In this document: in pieces, positions 1 through 13,955 of the stretch | Position numbering within the stretch: position 1 is the stretch's first letter | How the letters are laid out: each line of letters opens with the position of its first letter | Assembly: GCA_013399115.1 (NCBI GenBank) | Contig: VXAA01004384.1 | Coordinates: 415,035 to 479,034 of the forward strand | Length of the DNA stretch: 64,000 nucleotides | From: Anseranas semipalmata | Lineage: Eukaryota; Chordata; Aves; Anseriformes; Anseranatidae | Direction of reading: 5' to 3' | Notes under the pieces: model-generated | Seen by the model: only the letters and a program-made list of their open reading frames with translations | The model's database searches: none | What the model was told of the DNA's origin: nothing | Position numbers and translations under genes: made by a program

Positions 1-994
1 TGGACAAAGCTTCTGAGGAAGCCAAACTATGTCCGAAGAGTTTTGTTATTTTTTCCAAAACATAGAAGTACATTAAGAACTCAGCAACGCAGTATCAAAG
101 TATAAGTTCCCAAGGACAGCAAGACAGCAGAAAGATCGCTGTCCTCATCCTTACTGTATTCTCTGCATGCACTTATGTATGCATGCACGTACATATTGGG
201 AACAGTCATCCACTATCTCAGCCATAACACACAAAGCTTAACATCAGGGCATGCAGCATGGGTCATTTAATGATAGTGCCTAAAGCTAAGTTTTTGTGTT
301 TGTCTGTCTCACGTTGACATTTCTATATCCTACCTATTCAAAATTGGTCTATTACACTGAATTTGGACAAACAATATCATATGTACATTTTCTGCATTGT
401 TCCAAACCAAAGCTTCTCAGGACTATTCTTCAGTCAAAACAGTTTTGTTTTGTTTTTCCCCTGTGGAAATTTAAAAACAGCAGTTTCTACTGCAAGCAGA
501 GAACATGCAGATAGCCTCACACTGGTGAGACTGTCCACTCACATTGGAAAATACAGAGGCTTGAACCTGGGACTTGATGTGAATACTGTCTTCCGTTTCT
601 TTTGGTCGACGTGAATTTAAAGTAGTTCAGGACATATGAAACTTCGTTTTCTTAAAAGTCAAGCAGTGAAACAACACCTAGTTTCAAACCAACCATCACA
701 GCTTTCAGTAGTTTCACAAAACTGCTAGAAAACTGTTTTGTCAACTTGAGAAATTAGTCATCAGTTCTGAATATATCTTTTCATGACTTCAGTACGGTTG
801 TATGACTTCTTGTCTGCATGTGAAAAGCCTGGAAGGTGAGCAGCATAACCACAGGTGGAAACGGTTACCCAAGGAACACAGACATCAACACAGAATGTAC
901 ACACAGCATCATTAGCCACAAAGCAAGACAAGCCAGCAGATGAAACTAAAAGTCACTGTCCTAGCATAAGCTGAGCGCAGCTTCAAGGTCTTAC
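1..994 (-). other. MTA1: MTA1 intron 17, 5' part
   Basis: Non-coding, AT-rich. On the transcript strand it carries UGCAUG at 504-509, 250-255, 182-187 and 166-171. Around 164-199 the sequence alternates purine and pyrimidine (TGCATGCAC occurs twice). No later MTA1 exon is recognisable here. Confidence 0.85.
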
Positions 995-1030
995 CCCTGC
1001 TAGGCATCAACAGGCGCTTCTTCATGTTGC
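995..1030 (-). CDS. MTA1: MTA1 exon 17 (36-nt symmetric microexon-sized exon)
   Basis: This exon encodes the end of Gly576, [11 protein letters not shown] and the first base of Gly588. The acceptor is CTCTGTCAG before GCAACATG and the donor is GTAAGA. At 36 nt with phase 1 on both sides, it could be skipped without breaking the frame. UGCAUG motifs lie on both sides in the introns. It is the last coding exon in the window; the next human-homologous sequence (LANHGQ...) is not found in 1-994. Confidence 0.94.
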
Positions 1031-4000
1031 CTGACAGAGCACAAGTGAACAGAAAAGAGAAAAATATCACATCAGCAACCTGAACAACAGCAGTTTAAAA
1101 AGTTCTTAATGTTAAAACAGAAACAGTAAGATATCAAATGTCTAATTATATTTCAGATAAGCCACGTATAACATTAAAATTAAAGGTGAAAAATGAAAAA
1201 GATTCTGTTCAGCTGCATCAAAACTTCACTGCAATTTTGCTCCATTATGACAGCATAAATCTACAGGAATAAGACACAGCAGGAGAGAATCTGTTTTCCT
1301 CCAAGGAAAAGTCTATAAGGTGATGTAACTTAACTTTTGCTCGCCCCTGGGAGGACAGCAGAGATCTCTCCATCCCTGCTCAGAGCCACCAGGAAGCTAA
1401 CAGTTCCAATCCCTTGTTAAGGAGTGCTACCCCTCCATGTTCTCACTCCCGTTAAGACCATTGGAATAGGCCCTTTTATCTTCATCTGAGAAAAAGACTG
1501 CACTTTCTCTTCACGACAATCTCAGGCAACAGCAGCTCTTCAGAACAGAGCCCTGTGGTCCGTGCCAGAACATCCTGTGTCTACCTCCCACTTCAAACAC
1601 CTTCCCCCTGCCTTTTATTCTTGGGGAGATGAAGCCCACGTTTCACTGCACAGGTTCTCAGTGACAGGGCCAACAGAAGTGAACGCTCTGGTTCCGAGCA
1701 AGGCAGGAACAGGTTAATGGCACACCTGGTCTGGCACTTCTGCCTCCCTTGACTAAGCAGTAGCCTGCCTCTCGCAATGGCATGCAGCCTCTGGTAGCTT
1801 TTCTGAAACCCAGGCGATCCACACATTACAAAGCCACCTGGGAATCACACAGCTACTACCTACAGGTTAAAAAGCTGTAAACCTCACAAGGAAGAGGAAA
1901 CATCACTGGAAATGGCTATTAAGGTTTTCTTCATATTGCTTATTTAAAAAAAAAAAAAAAAATGAAGGGAAGATTCTCTCACTCTCCCACTTGCAAGGTT
2001 GGTCAAGCTAGGCAGAGTTCCACTAACGCAGTAGCCTTACATGCATGCACCACCCAGGCAGTACACATCACATGTCACACCCAAAACTAGAAATGGAACA
2101 AGCAACTTCTACAAAAGGAAAAAAAAATAAAAACCCTACAAATAAGAAACTCTGAATTTATATTTAAGGCTATGATTTTAAACAATATCCTTGCACACTG
2201 AAAGGACAGAATAAGAAGCCTATACAGACAATACACATGTTGCAGAGAAATATTTACCATCCATTCCATTGTGTTGTTCATAACTTCTTTTTCCCAGGAT
2301 AGTTGGGGACCCGTTATTAATGACAGGTGTAAACTTAGCAGGAGTCAGATTGTTGAGAGAACTGGATAAGCTCTTTGCAGGATCTGGTTTCGGAGGACAC
2401 GGATGAGATTCTGTTGTGAAACATCAAGGTGTTATTTTTATTATTGAAGACACGGGAATTACAAACCTGAAAGCAACCTGCAAACTTCCTAGGTGACCAA
2501 GTATACGTCCCCTTATACAAAAATTATCTCAGTCAATAATTTTGACTGAAGATTGCTATTTGTATTAATCATTTTAAGTACATTTAGGAATTCACTTCTA
2601 CTGAAGATGTTAAACCAACGTCACAATATCCACCGTACCATATCACTATCCTAAAATAAGAGCTGACAACAAGAGCACTTTGTATTTATTTCCAAAACAC
2701 TATTCTCCAATAATTTGGTATAATTTCTGGGCTGCTCTGTATTAAAAGCCATCTTTGGGCAGTCATGCAGCACCCCTAAGCTCTGGGGAAATTACAACTT
2801 TACCAGTTTAGCAAGGTTTGTAAAAGTACAGTTTTTAACTAGCTGAACAAGTGAGGATTCAGAGCATCGCCATAAAGAACACCGAGTCTGAATTCAACCT
2901 TTTAGCTGAGGCAGAGGCCAAGCACAGGCTGTCCAACAGAAAAGATTTTGAGAAAGTTGCAAGTAACAGCAAATGGGAGCTTCAAATGAGTGGCTCTCTC
3001 TCAGCCCCAACAGTAGGGTAACGTAACATAAAGTGCACTGAGCTCCAAAAACAGAGCTACGTTCTCACCAGTCCATCAGCCTCCCTCCACTTCCTTCACT
3101 CCTCTCTCCCTATGTAACAGTCAAACAGAGACCCTGACACGGCGCTACTGAATTTGCACTCAGGTAAAATCTCAAAATCTATTGTTACATGCTGTACAAA
3201 TACTAAAAGCAGGATTTTATTCAACAGCAAAAGTTCTCCCTTTATTGGCTTTATTTGGTTGTGCCATACATACCCAAAGGTTTCCCAGTCTGTGTATCTC
3301 ATCAGTATTCAGCACTTAAGTACAAGGCTCAACAGAGAAGCAATAAATATTTAATAAACCCTCAGCTTTACAATATTTCATCAAAAATGCCCAAAGAAAC
3401 ACAAAATTAACTCCAGTGTTTCTTATCAGAGTAAAAAGGCAATCAATTTCATTGTTCATCTGGAAGCCTTCAAAGTACTATGGTCCAAGCTACCTTTCTG
3501 TGGTTAGACTCCTGTCAGACTGCTGTTACAACCTAAGACACAGCTTCAGGGTATCTCCAACAACCAGCAGCACTAGGGAAAATTATTTGTAGTCAGAGCT
3601 GGTATGTCACATATCTGGCCCCTTCCAACACCTGAAACTTACACTAAGGTCCTGGGCAGAGCTACTTTGTACTCTGCCACAGATCAGCTGATGAGAGGCC
3701 CAAGTACTCAAGAAAACAGTAAAAACCAACAACAAGATGAAAATTAAGATGAATAGAAGGATATGCCCCATTGTCTGCCTCCAAGACAGAACAGCCAGTA
3801 ACTGACTCACAAGCTGTGCTAAACCTGAACAGTGCTGTGCTAAACCTGAAAGGCTCCCTGGAGGTCCCAGCTGTAGTAACTGCCTCCAGACAGCCCAAAA
3901 ACTGGAACAACAGACTGACCAATTGTTCCCAGAACATTACATATATGCCTCCATTAGCAGAGGGTAACTTGTCCACAAATGCAAACTGTGCTGTGTCCCA

Positions 4001-7000
4001 CCCCTCATGTAAAAAAACTTTGGCTACAGCTCAGCAAGCCCACAGTGGACTGCTGAGCAACTAGGTCTGTCAGACAGGAAAAGGGAGAAATTCATGGGGA
4101 GGTTTTCATATTTTGTTTTGTTTTGATCCAGAACCAGCATCTAAATCTAGAACAAAATGGTAAAAGAAAGAGCTAGCAGAATTAGCCAGTAGGGTTTTTT
4201 GTTTGTTTGTTTGTTTTGAATACCTAAATACCGGAGTACTGCTTCTAAAGGCTTTCGAACCACTTGCTTTAATAGCAATGGGTTTTCTGATGCTTCCGGT
4301 AAACGTGCTGTGCCTGTAAAACAAAGAAAAAGAATTAGAGGGTAACGACATTTAGATATTGTAGCAGAACTAAGTGAGTAACTCAAGTGTTCTGAAAGAG
4401 CTTTCCAATCAAAAAGAGCATTTACAGGTTGCATGCATGTCTTGGCAACAGGATGCAAATGCAGGAAAATGCTGAAGGTAATAGCAAACAAGAATATTTT
4501 AAAACAAAGAACAACTCATGAATTTTCCAAGTTATTTGTCTAGCCTGTCATTAGTTAGAACACTACAATATAGCCAGGTTTTGTGGGAGCACTAACTGAG
4601 AGCAAAAGAACATCAGGAAGCTGCAACTCAAACTTTACTATAAAGCAATCTCAAAGGGCTCCTTTGCCCTCTGCAAGTAGGTGCCCAGCTGCACCACCAC
4701 TCACATTCTGCTTTGATTGCTGCGCTGTTAATAGGCAGATAGGGATGTCTTGCAGCATGCCAAGGGCGTAAGATATCTCGACATAAACGTCTGGCAATTC
4801 TTGTCAGTTTTGTTGTATGGAGATAAAAAGCTTGTCGTGTCTTCATAGCAAACTTAGGGCTCCCACTGTTTCGTACTGGCACACCATGAGGACTCTAAAA
4901 AGAAAGAAAAATAAACATGATTTCTAATAGCATGGCCTTACAGAACAGAAAGAACATCATATAAAATCACTTTCAAGTACTGATTCACAGACATATGAAC
5001 AGAAACAGTATTACAGAAGAAAATATTTTCAGCACAGCTATTTACCAGTTCCCAAATCTTATCCATCAACATTTGGAATTTTATTCCAAAATACCTCAAA
5101 GGATAAAACAAAATTAAACATTTTGTCTTCACAGGGATGTATTCACTCATGTGCCGTCCCAAATTTTAAAGAAAGGATCCAAAAGTCAGGCCTAAAGAAG
5201 TTGCCTGATGCTATCACGTGATTGAGTGCTTACAGAGTCAATAGCTCTGGATATATAATGCAAACTCCTTATAACAAATCATTTGTGGGGAGAGGAAAAT
5301 CAGAAAGTAGCTGTATGGCCAATCTGCATCACAAACTCACTTCCCAAAGTAAACTTAGAGCATGCAAGAACATTTTTTGTCTCAAAATTGCAGGAATTTC
5401 TGTTTTAATTCTTACTCTGAACTCAATGAGTGCATTTACATAGTAGGCAAGTATTCACTACATGTAATAAAGAATAATACAGAAAGACATTTATCTACTA
5501 CAGAGATCAAAAGCAGTATCTTTTTAATAAAAAGCAACAATAAGAGGAAGTTTCAGCTTGCAAAAAACAAGGTTTTCCCCTCTCAGACTGTTTACATACC
5601 GTTTAACTAACAAACAAGAGCTATAAGGGCTGATAAAACCTGGCAGTTATCTCGGCAATTAAGCAGCTTCAGAGGGTAAACAGAAGGCTGGAAAGGACAG
5701 AGGCTAAAGGAAAGAAACAGAAAAGGAAGGCAGAGATAGGAAAGACTAAGAGGGGAAAAAGAAATAACCTAAGAACAAAGTTCAGTGTGCACTATTATCC
5801 TTCCATCCATAGCTGCTGTACTGATGCAGCCACTCTTTCCAATCAGCCCAACATATGATGCTTCAAGACTAAACTTTCACCAAATTCAGAAAAATTCTGA
5901 GTTTTTTTTAATATAAATACAATAGAAAAAAAATGAAAGCCCACAAAATGCAAATCAAAGACTACACAAAATACATGATCAAATACTACACAAAAGAAAG
6001 GAGGATTAATTGAAAAAGAGGATGAAGTGGAAAAACAAGATAAGGGATCTCTAAAAAGCTACTAGCTATTTGGGATATCTAATTTTGAATGTGCCTTAGG
6101 AAAGGGAACAGCTTTCAGGAAATAATGAATTCCTTTATGGAAAATCAGTCCTCTTCCTCCTGCAGCAAAAATCATGGAAACAGAATAGCAGAAGCATTGG
6201 CTGGCATTCCAATTTTTTCCATGAAGTTCATGAAGTTGTCCCATGCATCTGATGGCTAGTTTGCTAAACAAATAACGTGTTTTTTTTCTTTCCCTTGGGG
6301 CAGTACTTGGCAACAAGTTAGATACAGCTGATGTTAACATGCCAACTTTTCCAAGTCATGAAATATCAAACCCAAGGACAACAATGGAGGTTGAAGGCAT
6401 TCTTTTTGTTGTTAAATATTTAGTTAGAAATCACAGCAACCTAGCTTTCCAGACAAGATCTGGAAGCAGTCTGCTTTGCTAATATACCTACCAAATTATT
6501 GCGGTTTGGTCCTGGTCTCTCTCCATCTAACCGGGTTGGCATTTTCAAGCCACCGTATTTCTTCCAGTACGTCCAACAGGATGCACAGAGGCGACACTGC
6601 ATGTTAGGGGGACCCCAAGAATACCACTGGTAAGACTGTGTGGCTAGAGATAACAAAGGTGGAAATTATATATATCCTTAAACAGGATCACTTTTCAGAG
6701 CTTATACTCTTTAGAACCATCACAAAAGAAAACCCACACAAAGACAGTGCAAAGCTCAAACAGACCTTAAAAACCTGATGACAGCTTTATTGTCATCACC
6801 ACTGTAAAATGTACTCAGTATTTCAGTGAAATCAATTACACACTTAAGACCTTTTTAAAACATGAACAGAAAAAACACGTAGTAGGATGGGAAAGCTTCC
6901 TGCCAATGAAACTAAAAGCTCTCATTTTGCAAGACTGGTAGACAATTTCTGCAGGGAGGGATGAAAGATTCTCTTCAGGAACTCCCCATATATTAATTTT

Positions 7001-10000
7001 ACAATGGAAGAACATAAGATGTGTGACTGTGACTTGACTTGCGCAGTCCTACATTCCAGCATCTCCAAAGGCTCCCCGTAAAGGAGGTCAAGCATTAGTA
7101 TATTCGTACCAGGCAGCAGACCAAATACACAGATATCCCATATTTTGAAATCTACTCAAAAATTACGAAAAATTGTCAAGTTCACAGCTCGGTGATTAAA
7201 GTCTTTGCTCAACAGTAAATGTCCTACATAATAGCAGGGAGCTAACTCCCCTTTAAGTACTTCATAATTATATTTACCAGTGTAAAACCAGTAACTCCAG
7301 AGACACTTTGCTTAAATGTTGCCATGTCAAAATCTGTCCCCCCACCATTCCAAAGCCTTCTTTCCCCTGCTCCCCCCTCCCAAACACAGCTTTTACTTTA
7401 CTGTTTGCAATACAGCACTCGCTCCCTATGCACAAGTGCCATATTTGCATGTCACTTACTATAACAGCTTTCACAGGCCCGTCCTGCTCCCGTGTTCTGT
7501 GCCTGTACTCCAGTACCATTTACCACTCCTGGTTTGACATTATTTACATTGATCTGGTTGGGGTTTGGCTTGTTACTTAAAACACAAAGCAAAAAGGAGG
7601 ACAAACATTAATCAAGGCATGCAATTTCCTATGCAACTTAAAAAACATGGCCCAAAATGTTTGAAATTGAAGACAAATTTCGTTCATCGCGTGGCTTTCA
7701 GAACAAGGAGCTGCACTTACCAGCAATCTGACTTTCATGAATACGCTCTATCCAATGCCCATATTATATTAGTTCAATGCCATTTTTAAGAGACCAAAAC
7801 CATTTAAAAACAACAAACCACTGAGGCAAGGCAGGTATCTTAATTACAGTCCCAGACATTCTAATCCAGCTGGCAAAAAGATCCCATCTACAGATCTCAA
7901 CCTGTCGTCAGCAGGAAAGATATTTTACATAAATCTCCAAGAAGAAGCACAGGGGATGGAGAAAGAGAAGCAGCAGAGAAAGACAAACCCCTGCCTTATT
8001 CAGGGAAAGACAACCCCAGACTACAGTTGCATACATATTTTCACATTGTCTTACTGCAAAGATTTGCATCACGTAGCCACAATTTGCACAAGAACATCCA
8101 ACACTTTTAATTAAATCTTCGGACCTAACATATAGGCAGAGATGATCAGGAATATGAGCCTTCTGACAAATCTTAATCCATGATCTGAGCTCCTCCTAGG
8201 AAGCATCTAGTCTTCTGCTAAATGCAAAAAGTCCAAAAGTTTAACAGCCACAGAGCAAGAAATCCATCGACGTCTGTCGTTAATATACTCTTATATAGCA
8301 TCATCCCTAAATGCTGCTGAAGATGCTGACTCAGGAAAACAAAAGTTACTGGCAGGAGCCAAGAATGGAAGGACAAACAAAACCTTGGCATGGAGAGTAG
8401 TATGGAAGAGTACAGACTCTGCAGAGGAAGATGTCAGAGGGGGAAAAGGAGACATTCAAAAATCCTTGGCGTGGGAGGAACAAGAAGCACAGAGAATCCT
8501 TATTGCAGGGACAGGACTTCTGGGGAATGGAGGAAGATGGGGGAAGTCACACAAGAAGTTTCGCTGAAGAAGGATACACAAAGAGCTTATGGAAACGCAG
8601 GACTTCAAGCTGCTATTAGGAGCTCAGCTTACAGAAACAACAAAAAACAGGCAGCCTTTGGTGTGACTTCTGAACATAAGCCCAAATTCTAATGCCAATT
8701 GTGTTTCACCCATATTCTCTTAGCTAAAAACTGAAGGGAGTGGGCATATTCTTTTTATTTCCAACTAATAAACTAGTGATTTGGAATCTACATATTCAAG
8801 CAGAAATATCTTAAAATAGGCTCTGTGAAATAGCTTCCTGAAAATGCATTTTCTTACACATCGGTTGCACAGACACAGGAGTCACACCAATTTAAGTGAC
8901 CCACAATATTTGTTACTTTTTGTTACTTGCTTCAAAAACGGCATTGTGGGAAAATGGCCAAATTAATTAATTCTTTCTACTGTGGCATTAGTACTGGCTT
9001 CACCTTCTCAGCAATGACCCCTGAAAGCAAAGAAGTTCCAAGTGACCGAATTCTGAAGGCAATTGGCCCTTGCAGCCCCAGAACAAATCCAAACTCTACC
9101 AGAAAGCTTAACGCCGCCTTAGAAGCCAGAAGAGTTCATCTTCCTCCTCATTTGAAAGTGTCTGATCATGCTCAGTAAAGCCCCATTTCCACGGACACAA
9201 AATCAATTCTGCTGTGAATGACCTACCCAAACCATACACACGTGTGGTAAGGAGGGAAGAGAATATTTGCCTAGTACAAGAAAAACTTGAGGCAGCATTC
9301 TGATGGTGCTCCTTGCTGTGAAGTTCAGGGCCTTTCTGCGGAAGAGAAAGCTCGGGAGGCCAAGTGGCACAGAAACCCTGTAACTAGATTGTTCCTTCAG
9401 TACACTGAGCAGCCCATATGCAGCCCGAAAGAAGCAGAGAAGAGGGGAAAAAATAAAGACATTTGGATTAACAAGCCCAGTCAGGTTTTCTTCTGCTTTT
9501 GTTTATTAACTTTCCTGGCTCTTTACAAGGATTAAAGTATTTTGGGGTTCTTATCAGAACGGCATGAGGTTTGGACACCACAGATGGTGCGAGATCTGCA
9601 GACACGGTCCAACAAAGGCAAAGTTGAAGCCGGGTACACTCGTGCTACCCAGCATTTTGTTCTGGGATATCACTATAGTAACCCACTGCAGCACAACTTC
9701 TGCCAATGATTCACCAGCAAACCCCATGTGCAAACACTACCAAGATGCTGCAGAACAAACGGTCCTCACAGATGCACACTGTTACAAGCAGTGTTTGCTC
9801 AACACACAGAATAAAAGACTGAAGCAAAGAAAACTAACGGCTCCACTCCAGGTTTTACGTCTCAACATCAGGCATGTTGCTTCCCTTCTATACGTGGATT
9901 TATCCTCTGAAAAACGGCGCTAAAGGAGGCTGAAATCCACCAGCAGAGCACACAGAAAGGTTTTGTTTTTTGAGCAGTGTGCTGGGAAGCCCTGACGTGG

Positions 10001-13000
10001 GCAGTTGTAAACAGTTCAGAACAAGACTGCGTGCATTGGCATGCACGGCCAAAGTACTAGGATCACGTGTAGAAAGGAGGTTGATGGCCTGACTCTGTTA
10101 TCCTCTCAAGAACCCTTATCAAACTTGTATTTCAAACACAAGTGAAAGCAGTGAGTGGGTGAAAGCTGATCACCAAGATTAACACGCTGCAGTTGTGTCA
10201 GTAACTTCACTCTTCGGGATTTTGGAACACCGCAATTAACGTAGCTGCAACAAGCACCAGAAAGCGTCCTGGCCCAAAGCTAAGGTTACGTTTCGCAGTG
10301 GGTGACAATAACATTTAGGCGGCTGTTTTCATCTGATGAGAAGCAAAAAGCTCTTGATTGTTGGTGATTTGTTAATTAAACTTGTTTGATATCACCAAAG
10401 CCTGCTATAGCTATTAACAAGAGAATTAGATGAATAACTGAATGAATCATTAGGCAACTGATGAAGCTAAAGTGAAAAATGCAAATAAGGTAGTGAGAAT
10501 ACTGATGGGGTGGTAAACTATCCTTTCCATTTCTTAAATCAAGAGAGGAAGCCTTTTAAATGGATTTCAACTGTGATGAAGCACTCAGTTATGCTAGAAC
10601 AGGGATCGCAAAGCACATGTTTCTGAGCTGTGTTATTCACGAGGTCAGTCTCAACTAAAGAGATGAAGATGACAAAGTGCATGCAGAAAGAAGACAGCCA
10701 TCACGGACTGAAGCCCCCCCACCAAAAAACAAACAAACAAACAAACAAACAAACAAAAAAAAAAAAACACAACCAGAAGGTATTCCTGAGCGACGCAGAA
10801 CGCCGAAATCCTCTCACTACATGACTGCCTAACATTTGAGCCACAGCACAGTGATAAAATTTTAGTGGCTAAAAGTAACTATAAACTTAATACCATCAGT
10901 GAGTATTTCCAGCTACTCAGGAAACTATACTGGTTTCTAGATGCAACAGAACAATTAAGAAATAAAGCCTCAGAAATAAGGAATAAGAACAATTTTTAAT
11001 CCATGGTAAGGAACATTTATGTCATCTACCCTCAGGCATCTAATGCAAGTGTCTGGATTCCTTATCCAGACAACAGAGTGGTAAGCTCTCATCATAACTC
11101 TCTGGGTTACTGTAAATACCCACTTCTAAGACCGGGTCCAACGGCTGCTAGACAATGCTTCTGGAAAACGAAAAGCCTTCTCCAACAAAGTGTGGAAGGT
11201 CACTGTTTTAACTAGCACAGCTACAAAGAAAGAACAGTATTATACCTGTAAGTTTTCCATGCTGCAATAGACCTCTGCACCATTAAACAGGGAAGGAGAA
11301 AAGCCTTGCTCCTCAGGCAGAGGACAACGAAGAAACACAAAGGAATCATCTTCAGCTTGTTAAGCAGTTTCCCCTTGTAGTTATTGAAAGCTTTGGCCTA
11401 ATCCTTCAATTTCCCTGTTAGCTTAAAAAAGAGGAAGGGGAAAATCTTATTTCCCTACTTTACAATGTTCGCAAGGTAGCATTTACAGCTTGTGAAAATG
11501 CCTTGAGATTCTCAGATAAAATACTGCAAGTAGAATGTATTAATTTGCATTTACACATGTAGTTAGAATTTACATTTTATATCAATGCATTTTAGAGACT
11601 GGGGACTGTATTGAGCACTTCATTCGTCCCTTGCTGTTCCTACCACTTGTGATACCACCTAGATCAAAGCAAGAGAGAGAAAAGTCTCACAAAATTGCAT
11701 GTCTCAGCCTTCATGATCTGCAGCTGTCCTAATCCCTAAAAGCACCAGCTACACAACCAGACTGTCACCGAAGAGAAGCAAGTAACAGGTACATATGATA
11801 CCCATAAGATGAGTAAAAACAGAACATGACTTCCAGAAAGGCTTGAAGAATACGTTTGGGTACACACTAAAGCAGAAACACTGAGACCGGAACGAGAAAG
11901 CTCTGCGAGCCCTACATTTGCACTGGCAGATAGCAGGATGAAAAAAAGAGCATAGAATGTCTTTGTACATTCAGGATTCCGCTACTGCTTTATTTAACAC
12001 CATTCCCAGCGACACAGAAATTGCTACAGAAAACAACCAGAACATTTTTCCAGTATTATCTGAATGCAAAATTCAGCTTATTTTATATCTTCCTTTCACT
12101 ACAGAAGCATATTGGTGCTTTTCAACCTAAGGGATGCCTTACAAACCCATGCTTAGAAACACTGGGTTCAGTCACATCGACCACAGATGTCTACCCCAAA
12201 ACCAGGGCTCTTCTTGGAAGGAGCACAGCAATTCATGTCCAACATCAAGAATGTGGACTAAGGACTTGAGAACCCCACATCAACTACCTGCACGACTCTG
12301 CATGGAGTACCTAGTCTCTCCATGATTCAGTTCCTCATATTATAAATTTGCAGTACACTCTCAGGTTAAAAAATATCACTTAGCGATCTTATCTTTTACT
12401 GCATAATATGCATGTGGGATGATAAATAAACCTTGAAGATTGCTCCTATTGTTTTTCCTATTATTTTTCCTCCCCTTGCTCTAGATTTTTCTGTTAACAT
12501 CGCAGGAACAAATGAAAGTCTTATCAGTGGAAGTAAGCCAGGGACAAAAAATAAAATTGTTTGAATGATATTCTTCTGGGTCTCTCTTTGCAAACAATTT
12601 TATACCAGTTATTGTTAGAATAGGTTTCACTCAATCAGCTGACATGCTTCTGTATAGGTCTTGTGACAAGCTACATCAAGTAATTTATTCTGGAGGTGAC
12701 AAGTGGATTATTATGGTTCAAGAATTGAAACAGGAATGGGCTCAGTAACATGATAAGGACAAATCAATAACATTGATATTTAGATCCTTACACTGTGTAT
12801 TGCTTTTACAAGCCAAGAATATCGTCTTTTTCTAGGTCACAAGGTAATGCAGATGCAATATATTCCATGTGCCAGATCTTGTACTGAAACTTGAGTAGAA
12901 ATAATCCAACATCTTAGAAATACTTAATTGTTGCCACATTTACAGGTATTAATAGGGAAAAAAAGCACCAGAAGCATTCCTGTGGGACTGTCAGGTACAC

Positions 13001-13924
13001 AATTGGTACTTCTCCTGATACACACGAAAGGATATTGAAGGAGGAGGTAAATTTGGCGCTCATTTTGTCAATTAATATGCAAGTTAAGGTACAACACTCA
13101 CAAAATCAGCTGTGACTGGAAATCAACGCCAGAGACAAAAATAGCAGGCACACAGGTAGAGACAGACTTTTCCTGAAGCAGAGAGGTAAGCTGCTGATTT
13201 GATTACATTCTCCAGATAGCAACAAGAATTATCTTGCTGAGATACAGAGTTGAGGGATAAGAAACCACTCCAGACAGTCATTATCAAGTGAGCACTGTAA
13301 CCTTTCAAATACAAAGCCCTACCTACACACGTTATAATCCAAGAGCAACAACAAGACTACCAGGCTCCCTCATCTGCAATATCCTTTTGCATTTGCAGTC
13401 TAAATTACACTGGCTTTTGCTTTACAGGCTTATCACATTTTGAATTCATGTTTAATTTGATGTCCAGAGTCCCCCCGCACAGTAATACCCTCCATAAAAA
13501 GGCAATACTGTTGAAAAATAGCATGACAAGAAATCTATTTGGCTTCACTCTGAATATTACACCTAATTTTTAATAAATTCACGTGAAATATACTGACATA
13601 TTTCAAATTAAAAAAAAAGAGGCATAAAAGAAACCAGGGATCCTTTATTTTCACAAGAAATAAGACTGTCTCGCAAGCTAAACACATAAAACTTCATTTT
13701 TCCTTAATTTACAGAACACGTGGTAGAACTTTGTAAATATTTGAAAAGAGATAACATAAAAGAGTAAAGGAGTTATTAGGGGTAACACATGGGAACCTGT
13801 CTGGGAATGAAAGATGAAAAGAGGAAGGGCAGGGAAGATTTGAGTTCCACTTTGTAACCACTGTTGACTGGTTTATGCAGAGGTAATGCAAGTGAAGCAG
13901 CACATTTTACTAACTATTAATTTC

Positions 13925-13955
<31 letters not shown>

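Noticed and set aside
8385..8692. 100-codon plus-strand open frames in intron 11
   Set aside because: Purine-rich stretch giving Lys/Arg/Glu-rich shadows in several frames; no family.
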